This document shows positions 1 to 5,763 of a stretch of DNA of 6,256 bases, in pieces. The stretch spans positions 1 to 6,256 of the forward strand of contig JAFQPC010000013.1 of NCBI GenBank assembly GCA_017411935.1, given 5' to 3'. Below the pieces are notes generated by a model. That model was not told where the DNA came from, searched no databases, and was given only the letters and a program-made list of their open reading frames with translations. Numbering within the stretch: the stretch's first letter is position 1; the number at the start of each line of letters is the position of its first letter. The position numbers and the translations under genes were made by a program. This DNA is from Clostridia bacterium. Lineage in GTDB: Bacteria > Bacillota > Clostridia > Oscillospirales > CAG-272.

Positions 1-480
1 AAGGCGTTGGCGTTTACCGGATTAAAGGCTAATAAAGAAGTTTCTTGGCTTCCTTCTTACGGACCCGAAATGCGCGGAGGTACGGCAAACTGTAACGTTA
101 TTCTTTCCGATACTCCCGTCGGTTCGCCGATCATTACCGCTCCCAATGTGTTGATCGCGATGAACCTTCCCTCGCTGGAAAAATACGTCAATTCGGTCGT
201 TTCCGGCGGACAGATCTACGTAGATTCTTCGCTGATCAACGCCAAAGTGGAAAGAGCTGACGTTGAGGTCTTCTATATTCCCGCAACGCAGATGGCAAAG
301 GAAGCGGGAATTGCTACGCTCGCCAATATGGTGATCGTAGGTCACCTTCTTGAGAATCACCCCGAGCTCTCGTTCGACGGTGCGGAAGACGTGGTGGATA
401 AGCTCGTTCCTCCGAAAAAAGCGGCGCTGAAAGAGCTGAATATGAAGGCGCTCAGCCTCGGAAAAAATTATAAGAAATAA
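1..480 (+). CDS. 2-oxoacid:ferredoxin oxidoreductase, gamma subunit (5' end missing)
   Basis: This is the gamma (POR-domain) subunit of a ferredoxin-dependent 2-oxoacid oxidoreductase. These cytoplasmic ThDP/iron-sulfur enzymes interconvert a 2-oxoacid plus CoA with acyl-CoA, CO2 and reduced ferredoxin. The frame is open from base 1 (Lys-Ala-Leu-Ala), so the TTG at position 7 is internal and not a start. The visible part is 159 residues. The family is usually about 180, so roughly 20-25 residues are missing, including the N-terminal glycine-rich GxGGQG segment. The diagnostic motif SYGPEMRGGTANC lies at visible residues 19-31. The C-terminal half (around residues 100-125) keeps the conserved alanine-rich helix with NMV and LG-type residues. 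The alpha and beta subunits would lie upstream, outside the window. The stop is 23 bases before ilvE, so the two are probably cotranscribed. Substrate could be 2-oxoglutarate (KorC) or 2-ketoisovalerate (VorC). The ilvE neighbour leans towards the latter, but this is inference. Confidence 0.9.
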   Translation, partial: KALAFTGLKANKEVSWLPSYGPEMRGGTANCNVILSDTPVGSPIITAPNVLIAMNLPSLEKYVNSVVSGGQIYVDSSLINAKVERADVEVFYIPATQMAKEAGIATLANMVIVGHLLENHPELSFDGAEDVVDKLVPPKKAALKELNMKALSLGKNYKK

Positions 481-488
481 TTTTTTGC

Positions 489-495
489 AAAGGAG
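489..495 (+). promoter_or_regulatory. Ribosome binding site of ilvE
   Basis: AAAGGAG ends 8 bases before the ATG at 504. This is near-ideal spacing and fixes the start of the aminotransferase. Confidence 0.8.
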
Positions 496-503
496 ATCAT
501 AGT

Positions 504-1534
504 ATGAGTAATAAGCAATTGGATTGGGCAAATCTCGGCTTTGGATATATCCAGACCGACAAGAGATACGTTGCAAACTTTAAGAACGGCGCTTGGGAAG
601 AAGGATTTCTGACCGAGGACGCAACCGTTACGCTCAACGAGTGCGCAGGCGTATTTCAGTACGCTCAGACCGTTTTTGAGGGTCTGAAGGCATATCGCAC
701 GGAAGACGGACGCATCGTTACCTTCCGTCCTGACCTGAACGCACAGCGTATGGCGGACAGCGCAAGAAGACTTGAAATGCCCGCATACCCCGAAGATAAG
801 TTTATCGAAGCAGTGGAGAAAGTCGTTGCGGCAAATGCTGACTTTGTGCCCCCCTACGGCTCGGGTGCTACGATGTACCTCCGTCCGTATATGTTCGGAA
901 GCAACCCCGTGATCGGTGTGAAGCCCGCAACCGAATATCAGTTCCGTATCTTCGCAACGCCCGTTGGTCCTTACTTCAAGGGCGGCGCAAAGCCTCAACG
1001 CTTCGCGTTTGCGATTTTGACCGTGCAGCTCCTCGCGGAACGGGTCATATCAAGGCAGGTCTGAACTACGCAATGAGCTTGCACGCAATCGTGGATGCCC
1101 ACAATCAGGGATACGACGAGAATATGTACCTCGACTCTGCGACCAGAACCAAGGTCGAAGAGACGGGCGGAGCAAACTTCCTCTTTGTTACCAAGGACGG
1201 AAAGCTCGTCACCCCCAAGTCGGATACCATTCTTCCTTCGATCACCAGACGTTCGCTTTGCTATGTGGCAAAGGAATATCTCGGTATGGAAGTAGAGGAA
1301 AGAGAAATCTACCTTGACGAGGTCAAGGACTTTGCAGAGTGCGGTCTTTGCGGAACGGCAGCAGTTATTTCGCCCGTAGGAAAGGTCGTTGATCACGGAA
1401 CCGAGATCTGCTTCCCCAGCGGAATGGCAGAAATGGGTCCCGTAACCAAGAAGCTCTACGATACCTTAACGGGAATCCAGATGGGAAGACTTGAAGCTCC
1501 CGAAGGCTGGATCCGCGAGATCAAGGTAAAATAA
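504..1534 (+). pseudogene. ilvE: Branched-chain amino acid aminotransferase, frameshifted
   Basis: IlvE is a cytoplasmic PLP-dependent class IV aminotransferase that transfers amino groups between glutamate and the branched-chain 2-oxoacids, in the last step of valine, leucine and isoleucine synthesis. The first part reads in frame from ATG 504 to a premature TGA at 1062-1064. It is homologous up to the segment VGPYFKGGAKP (Pro164, base 995), after which the peptide is unrelated. Homology resumes in the -1 frame from about base 998 with LRVCDFDRAAPRGTGHIKAG, which includes the PLP-binding lysine (codon 1052-1054, Lys184 after repair). It continues to the TAA at 1532-1534, through VEETGGANFLFV, ILPSITRRSL and CGTAAVISP. 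Restoring one base gives about 343 residues, the normal family length, so the lesion is a net one-base loss around 996-998. Neither fragment could be active alone: the first lacks the lysine, and the open ATG at 1073 lies past it and has no good ribosome binding site. Either a recent mutation or a sequencing/assembly error explains it. No other damage is visible. Confidence 0.9.
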
Positions 1535-1547
1535 GAAATTATAGGAT

Positions 1548-1583
1548 ACCGCCGATGAGGAATCAAACCTCATCGGCGGTTTT
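1548..1583 (+). terminator. Intrinsic terminator after ilvE
   Basis: A perfect 13-bp stem pairs ACCGCCGATGAGG (1548-1560) with CCTCATCGGCGGT (1568-1580). The loop is 7 bases (AATCAAA) and is followed by a short T run (1580-1583). It lies 13 bases after the ilvE stop and before the next promoter. Its core is nearly identical to the hairpin at 5725-5756. Confidence 0.9.
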
Positions 1584-1624
1584 ATCATCAAGAGAAAATA
1601 ATGAGATCAAAATCGGAATCGCTA

Positions 1625-1653
1625 TTGAATTTGCTCGGTATTTTTGATATAAT
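1625..1653 (+). promoter_or_regulatory. Sigma-A-type promoter with extended -10 for the flavoredoxin/methyltransferase unit
   Basis: TTGAAT (1625-1630) and a consensus TATAAT (1648-1653) are separated by 17 bases. TG at 1645-1646, one base before the -10, makes it an extended -10 element. Transcription would start near 1660, giving a leader of about 40 bases. The position just after a terminator and just before a gene supports the call. Confidence 0.75.
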
Positions 1654-1690
1654 GAAATAAATCGTATGATGAAAATAAAAAGAAATTGCT

Positions 1691-1695
1691 AGGAG
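1691..1695 (+). promoter_or_regulatory. Ribosome binding site deciding the flavoredoxin start
   Basis: AGGAG sits 4 bases before the ATG at 1700 and 7 bases before the adjacent ATG at 1703. The spacing favours 1703. Confidence 0.7.
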
Positions 1696-1702
1696 AAAAA
1701 TG

Positions 1703-2260
1703 ATGCGTAAAAATTTTGGTGCAAAAACTTGGCTTTATCCAATGCCCGTGCTGATCATCGGAACGTATGACGAAAACGGAACGCCTAACGCGATGAACGC
1801 AGCGTGGGGCGGTATTTATGATACCAATCAAGTGATGGTCTGTCTTGCGGACGACCATAAGACCACCGAAAACATCAAAAAGACGGGAGCTTTCACGGTC
1901 AGCTTTGCCACGGTCGAGACGGTCGTTCCTTGTGACTACGTCGGTATCGTTTCGGCGAACGACGAACCCGATAAGTTTGACAAAGCAGGCTTTCACGCAA
2001 CGAAGAGCGAATTCGTCAATGCACCGATCATCGACGAGCTTCCGATGACGGTCGAATGTAAGCTCCTTAAGTTCAATGAAGACGGAATCTGCATTGGTGA
2101 GATCGTCAATATTTCTGCTGACGAAAGTATCCTCGATGCGAAGGGAAAGATCGACGCGAAAAAACTCGATCCCATCATCTATGACGGCATCACGCACGCA
2201 TATTGGAGTTTCGGAGAAAAGATCGGTCAGGCATTCTCTGACGGAAAGAAGATTCGCTAA
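1703..2260 (+). CDS. Flavin reductase-like FMN-binding protein (flavoredoxin type)
   Basis: This is a cytoplasmic FMN-binding split-barrel protein of the flavin reductase-like family (flavoredoxin branch), 185 residues from ATG 1703 or 186 from the adjacent ATG 1700. Such proteins carry electrons or reduce flavin in anaerobes. Numbered from the ATG at 1700, the N-terminal signature WLYPMPVLIIGTYDENG (residues 11-27) leads into NAMNAAWGG (30-38), the region that forms the flavin pocket in this family. Further family segments follow: HKTTENI (53-59), GAFTVSFA (63-70), CDYVGIVSAN (78-87), DKFDKAGF (91-98) and GEIVNISADESIL (133-145). Length is normal and there is no signal peptide. Two cysteines stand out (78 and 120) but form no metal-binding CxxC motif. 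It has its own promoter and is followed 23 bases later by a membrane methyltransferase gene, probably cotranscribed. The physiological electron partner cannot be read from the sequence. Confidence 0.88.
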   Translation: MRKNFGAKTWLYPMPVLIIGTYDENGTPNAMNAAWGGIYDTNQVMVCLADDHKTTENIKKTGAFTVSFATVETVVPCDYVGIVSANDEPDKFDKAGFHATKSEFVNAPIIDELPMTVECKLLKFNEDGICIGEIVNISADESILDAKGKIDAKKLDPIIYDGITHAYWSFGEKIGQAFSDGKKIR

Positions 2261-2283
2261 AGCAAAAGAGAAGGGAGAGCCAT

Positions 2284-2949
2284 ATGAAGCTTGCGTGCAG
2301 TGCGTTGGTCAAATTTATCGTCGGACTTCTTTTTGTGGGAACACTTTTGTTTCTGCCCGCGGGAAGCTTCGGCTATCTGAACGGCTGGCTGTTTCTTGGG
2401 CTGTTGTTTATCCCAATGCTCCTTCTCGGTGTCGTTCTCTTATGGAAAGCACCCGATCTGCTCCGAAAGCGGCTTGATGCAAAGGAAGAGGAGAAGACGC
2501 AAAAGGGTGTGGTTGCGATTTCGGGTCTTTTGTTTGTTGCAGGCTTTGTCGTCGCAGGACTTGACTTCCGCTTGGGCTGGTCGAAGATGCCTTGGTGGGT
2601 GGTCATCGTCGCGTCCGTGGTCCTTTTGATCTCGTATGCGCTTTATGCCGAGGTCATGCGGGAAAATGCGTATCTTTCCAGAACGATCGAGGTGCAGGAA
2701 AATCAAAAGGTCGTCGATACGGGACTTTACGGAATCGTCCGCCACCCGATGTATGCCGTAACGCTTTGGCTCTTTCTCGCAATTCCGTTGGTGCTTGGCT
2801 CGTGGTGGTCGCTCCTTTGCTTTGCACCGTATGTCGTAGTCATCGTCGTTCGGATCCACAACGAAGAAAAGGTGCTCGAAGCAGGACTTGACGGCTATTC
2901 GGAATACAAACAACGAGTGAAATATCGGATTTTGCCGTTTCTTTGGTGA
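2284..2949 (+). CDS. Isoprenylcysteine carboxylmethyltransferase-family membrane methyltransferase
   Basis: This 221-residue integral membrane protein belongs to the superfamily that includes isoprenylcysteine carboxyl methyltransferases and phospholipid N-methyltransferases, which use S-adenosylmethionine at the membrane. About five hydrophobic segments are visible: roughly residues 5-27, 31-54, 76-94, 102-121 and 157-190. The last is long enough to be a helical hairpin. The family signature follows segment four: DTGLYGIVRHPMY (145-157), with the RHP motif at 153-155. After the last membrane segment comes RIHNEEKVL (190-198), whose acidic pair is conserved in the family, then YSEYKQRVKYRILPF (205-219), the usual C-terminal signature. 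GGGAG-like bases at 2273-2277 lie 6 bases before the ATG. It sits 23 bases after the flavoredoxin gene. Bacteria generally lack prenylated CaaX proteins, so the true acceptor is probably a lipid or small hydrophobic molecule; this is inference. No terminator is evident directly after the stop. Confidence 0.87.
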   Translation: MKLACSALVKFIVGLLFVGTLLFLPAGSFGYLNGWLFLGLLFIPMLLLGVVLLWKAPDLLRKRLDAKEEEKTQKGVVAISGLLFVAGFVVAGLDFRLGWSKMPWWVVIVASVVLLISYALYAEVMRENAYLSRTIEVQENQKVVDTGLYGIVRHPMYAVTLWLFLAIPLVLGSWWSLLCFAPYVVVIVVRIHNEEKVLEAGLDGYSEYKQRVKYRILPFLW

Positions 2950-3025
2950 TTTGATCTGAAGTTTCCCGAAAAAAGGATTTTATCAGCCGATCATAGTAGT
3001 GAAAAATAAAAAATAAATAGATTTT
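2950..3025. other. AT-rich intergenic region before the rhamnosidase
   Basis: These 76 bases are AT-rich, especially 3001-3025. No convincing -35/-10 pair with normal spacing and no stable hairpin is visible. The ten bases ATCAGCCGAT at 2982-2991 also occur on the minus strand of the hairpin at 5725-5760, so this may hold a decayed half of the same repeat. How the rhamnosidase is transcribed (own weak promoter or read-through from 2949) is not clear. Confidence 0.4.
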
Positions 3026-3027
3026 AT

Positions 3028-3032
3028 GAGGT
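3028..3032 (+). promoter_or_regulatory. Ribosome binding site deciding the rhamnosidase start
   Basis: GAGGT ends 5 bases before the ATG at 3038. The earlier in-frame ATG at 3026 has only A/T-rich sequence upstream, with no purine-rich binding site, so 3038 is the better start. Confidence 0.6.
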
Positions 3033-3037
3033 TAAAA

Positions 3038-5602
3038 ATGATTGCATCGAATTTGAAAACGAATTATCTTTCTTATCCCATGGGGATTGATCCAGGTCGT
3101 GTGGTGTTGACTTGGGTTCCAATGGACGGAACGTATCAAAGCGCTTTTCGTATTACATTGAAATATGATGACAAAATCATATTTGACAGCGATAAGATCG
3201 TGTCGTCAAAAACAGAGTATGTTCCCGAAATTGAGATTCCATCAAAAACGAGAGTTGTTTGGACGGTGACGCTTTGGGATGAAGAAGACCGCCTTAGCGA
3301 GCCTGTCTGCGGTGTGTTTGAAACCGGTATGGCAGAGAGTGACTGGGTTGCAAAGTGGATCGATCCCGAGCCCACCTCGCCCGAATACAGTGAACGCGCA
3401 AGATTTATGGCTCCCCTCAATCCTGCAAGCTATTTGAGAAAAGAATTTGAACTTTCGGAAACAGGGGAAGCAAGACTTTATATTACTGCCCACGGTGTAT
3501 ATGACGCTTGGATCAACGGTCAGCACATAGACGGATATTATATGGCACCGGGAACCAGTGACTACGATCACCGTATCCAAGCGCAGACCTACGATGTGGG
3601 GCGTGCACTTCGCAGGGGTCGCAACGAGATTTTGGTCAGTATCGGAGAAGGATGGTGGCGAGGAAGTCACGGTTGGAGTATGCGTCGCTATTGCTTTGGT
3701 ACCGATCTCGCACTTCTGTGTCAGTTGGAAATTGACGGAAAGGTAGCGGTGTGCTCGGACACTACTTGGCAAGCCAGCCAGAACGGCCCCTTGCAGGAAA
3801 ACGATACGATGCGCCTCGAGCGCTACGATGCCCGTAAGGAGATCAGCGATTGGCACGGTGTTAAGGTAGCGGATTACGGTTATGATAAGCTCGTCGGTAC
3901 CTGCCTTCCCATCACGCCGCACGAGCAGTTTCGCGCAAAGCTGATTACGACGCCGAACGGGCAGAAGCTGCTTGATTTCGGACAGAACTTTGCAGGCTAC
4001 GTTGAGTTTGATCTCGTGGCAAACGGCGGAGAAAAGATCGTACTCACCCACGGAGAGGTCTTGGACAAGGACGGCAATTTTCAAAACGATAATTTCCAAA
4101 ATCCCGACTCGCCCCTCTGCCGTCAGAGGATCGAATACACCTGTAAGCAGGGAAGAAACGTCTATCATCAGACGAAGTGCTATTACGGCTTCCGTTACGT
4201 TTTGGTAGAAACCGAGCTTGAAATTACGGGCGAAGAATTTACGGGCGTTGCGGTCTATTCCGATATGGAGCAAACCTCGTTCTTTACTTGCGGTAACGAA
4301 GAAGTGAATCGACTCTTCCAAAATATCCTTTGGAGTATGAAGAGTAATTTTATAGACGTTCCCACCGACTGTCCCCACCGTGAAAAATTGGGATTTACGG
4401 GTGACTGTCAGGTTTTCTCGGAAGCGGCAATGTATTTGATGGATTCCTATCCGGTGCTTCAGCGTTGGCTGCGCGAGGTGGCGTCTGCACAATACGAAGA
4501 CGGTTGTATTCCTCAGGTCGTTCCTCGGAAAGAGGCAAAGCCAAGTAAATTTGGGGTAGGGAATGACGGCTCGGCAGGTTGGTGCGATGCCTTTCAGCTT
4601 GTGCCGTACCGTATGATGAAACGATTAAATTCTCCTCGTTTGGTGGAAGAGCTCTATCCCGCCATCAAGCGTTGGATGCTTTTCAATCTGGAGAGAGCAA
4701 AGCAGAAGCGTCCCGAACATGAGAATCTTCCCGCAGAGATTCGAGATTATGTCCTTGACAGCGCGACCAACTGGGGCGAGTGGTGTGAGCCTGGTATGGA
4801 TTCCAAAGACTATCAAGCAGAAGGCGAAGCGACGGGCCACACTGAAATCGCTACCGCGTTTTTGTCGCAAGGCTGTCTCTTAATGCAAGAGATGGCAGAG
4901 CGTTTGGGAGAGAAAGAGGATGCCGAATTCTTCCGTGATGCGTATGAGAAGACCAAGGCAGCTTACCGCTATCTCTACGTAAAGGACGGCAGAATCTACT
5001 CGGAGCGGCAATGTCATTTTGTCCGTCCGATTGCCCACGAGCTTCTTTCCGAGGAAGAAAAGAAAATTGCGGCGGCAGATTTGGCGGCGCTGATCCGTAA
5101 AAACGGAAATAAAATCGGCACGGGATTCCTCACCACCTGCTATTTGTGTGACGTCCTAACCGATTTTGGCTATGCGTCGGTTGCCTATGATCTGCTTTTG
5201 CAAACCGAACAGCCGTCGTGGCTCTATGAAGTTCGTCAGGGTGCAACCACGATTTGGGAAAGCTGGTTTGGTATTACCAAAGACGGAGAACGAAGCGGAT
5301 CGCACAACCATTATTCCTTTGGTGCGGTCAGCGAGTGGATGATGAGCAGAGTATTGGGAATTGTGGTGTCGGACGGAAAGCTCACGCTGCGTCCGTATCC
5401 CGACCGTAGACTTGGATTTGCAGAGGGATCGTATCGTTCTCCTTTGGGTAAGATTGCATCGGCTTGGAAGTATGAGGGCGACGAAATCCTCTATACCTTC
5501 GAAGTGCCGTGCAATAGCGATGCAACGATCACGCTCCCCGACGGACAAACCTACAAGGTTTCCCCCGGCATTCATACGTTCCGTACGAAAGCGTTGGATT
5601 AA
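3038..5602 (+). CDS. Alpha-L-rhamnosidase, glycoside hydrolase family 78
   Basis: This enzyme releases terminal L-rhamnose from plant or bacterial rhamnosides by an inverting mechanism. It is 854 residues from ATG 3038, or 858 from 3026; numbering below is from 3026. No signal peptide is present, so it probably acts in the cytoplasm on imported oligosaccharides or glycosides. The order is normal for GH78: an N-terminal beta-sandwich with LKTNYLSYPMGID (10-22); a carbohydrate-binding-like domain from AKWID (109) through WINGQHIDGYY and EGWWRG; a linker domain with LLDFGQNFAGYVEFD (316-330); an (alpha/alpha)6 catalytic barrel from about 420 to 775; and a C-terminal beta-domain. The catalytic signature DCPHREKLGFTGD is intact. 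Asp448, Glu453 and Asp460 match the spacing of Asp567, Glu572 and Asp579 in Bacillus RhaB, with Glu453 the expected general acid. Glu745 in GATTIWESW is the likely base, followed by SHNHYSFGAV. Length is typical. No rhamnose transporter, regulator or catabolic gene accompanies it here. Confidence 0.95.
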   Translation: MIASNLKTNYLSYPMGIDPGRVVLTWVPMDGTYQSAFRITLKYDDKIIFDSDKIVSSKTEYVPEIEIPSKTRVVWTVTLWDEEDRLSEPVCGVFETGMAESDWVAKWIDPEPTSPEYSERARFMAPLNPASYLRKEFELSETGEARLYITAHGVYDAWINGQHIDGYYMAPGTSDYDHRIQAQTYDVGRALRRGRNEILVSIGEGWWRGSHGWSMRRYCFGTDLALLCQLEIDGKVAVCSDTTWQASQNGPLQENDTMRLERYDARKEISDWHGVKVADYGYDKLVGTCLPITPHEQFRAKLITTPNGQKLLDFGQNFAGYVEFDLVANGGEKIVLTHGEVLDKDGNFQNDNFQNPDSPLCRQRIEYTCKQGRNVYHQTKCYYGFRYVLVETELEITGEEFTGVAVYSDMEQTSFFTCGNEEVNRLFQNILWSMKSNFIDVPTDCPHREKLGFTGDCQVFSEAAMYLMDSYPVLQRWLREVASAQYEDGCIPQVVPRKEAKPSKFGVGNDGSAGWCDAFQLVPYRMMKRLNSPRLVEELYPAIKRWMLFNLERAKQKRPEHENLPAEIRDYVLDSATNWGEWCEPGMDSKDYQAEGEATGHTEIATAFLSQGCLLMQEMAERLGEKEDAEFFRDAYEKTKAAYRYLYVKDGRIYSERQCHFVRPIAHELLSEEEKKIAAADLAALIRKNGNKIGTGFLTTCYLCDVLTDFGYASVAYDLLLQTEQPSWLYEVRQGATTIWESWFGITKDGERSGSHNHYSFGAVSEWMMSRVLGIVVSDGKLTLRPYPDRRLGFAEGSYRSPLGKIASAWKYEGDEILYTFEVPCNSDATITLPDGQTYKVSPGIHTFRTKALD

Positions 5603-5724
5603 GTACCATCACCGCACACAACAAGGCGGAGTATATGCTGTTTGCGTCGGTCGTAATGAACACGGTTTATTACGAAATGTGCGTTTCTGCGAAAAAATAA
5701 TATTCTAAACGTTGAATAAAAAAT
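5603..5724. other. Intergenic region with a doubtful 21-codon reading frame
   Basis: Between the rhamnosidase stop and the shared hairpin there are about 120 bases with no recognisable gene. ATG 5635 to TAA 5700 encodes 21 residues, beginning MLFASVVMNTVYYE. GGAG at 5628-5631 lies only 3 bases before that ATG, which is too close for good initiation. The same frame is open upstream of the ATG through NKAEYM. It could be the 3' end of a decayed gene or chance. I do not recognise it. Confidence 0.3.
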
Positions 5725-5763
5725 GCCGATGAGGAATCGCAAGAAACCTCATCGGCTGATTTT
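5720..5763. terminator. Bidirectional intrinsic terminator between convergent genes
   Basis: GCCGATGAGG (5725-5734) pairs with CCTCATCGGC (5747-5756) around a 12-base loop. Flanking AAAAT (5720-5724) can extend the stem with ATTTT (5759-5763) across a two-base TG bulge. The T run on the plus strand (5760-5763) serves the rhamnosidase. The A-rich run at 5717-5723 becomes a T run on the minus strand and serves the DUF6512 gene, whose stop is at 5762-5764. The stem and loop edges match the hairpin at 1551-1577. Confidence 0.85.

Noticed and set aside
22..998. Two open frames on the minus strand opposite the oxidoreductase and ilvE genes
   Set aside because: They are antisense to clearly homologous coding sequence and show no family features or ribosome binding sites.
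990..1010. Programmed -1 frameshifting as the explanation for the split ilvE
   Set aside because: No slippery heptamer of the X XXY YYZ type is seen at the junction, and this family is not known to use frameshifting. A real deletion or a sequence error is simpler.
1321..1370. A CxxC motif in the C-terminal part of IlvE as a redox switch like that of mammalian BCAT
   Set aside because: The cysteines (in AECGLCGTAAV) lie near the family's normal GTAAVISP segment. The resemblance to the mammalian motif is too loose to claim a redox role.
1601..1660. A 19-codon open frame just before the flavoredoxin gene
   Set aside because: It overlaps the -35/-10 promoter and has no ribosome binding site.
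2950..3025. A promoter for the rhamnosidase
   Set aside because: TTGATC at 2951-2956 has no -10-like hexamer at acceptable spacing, and other candidates were equally weak.
3242..4492. Long open frame on the minus strand inside the rhamnosidase
   Set aside because: It is fully antisense to an unmistakable GH78 gene and its translation resembles no known protein. The opposite frame stays open because of codon bias.
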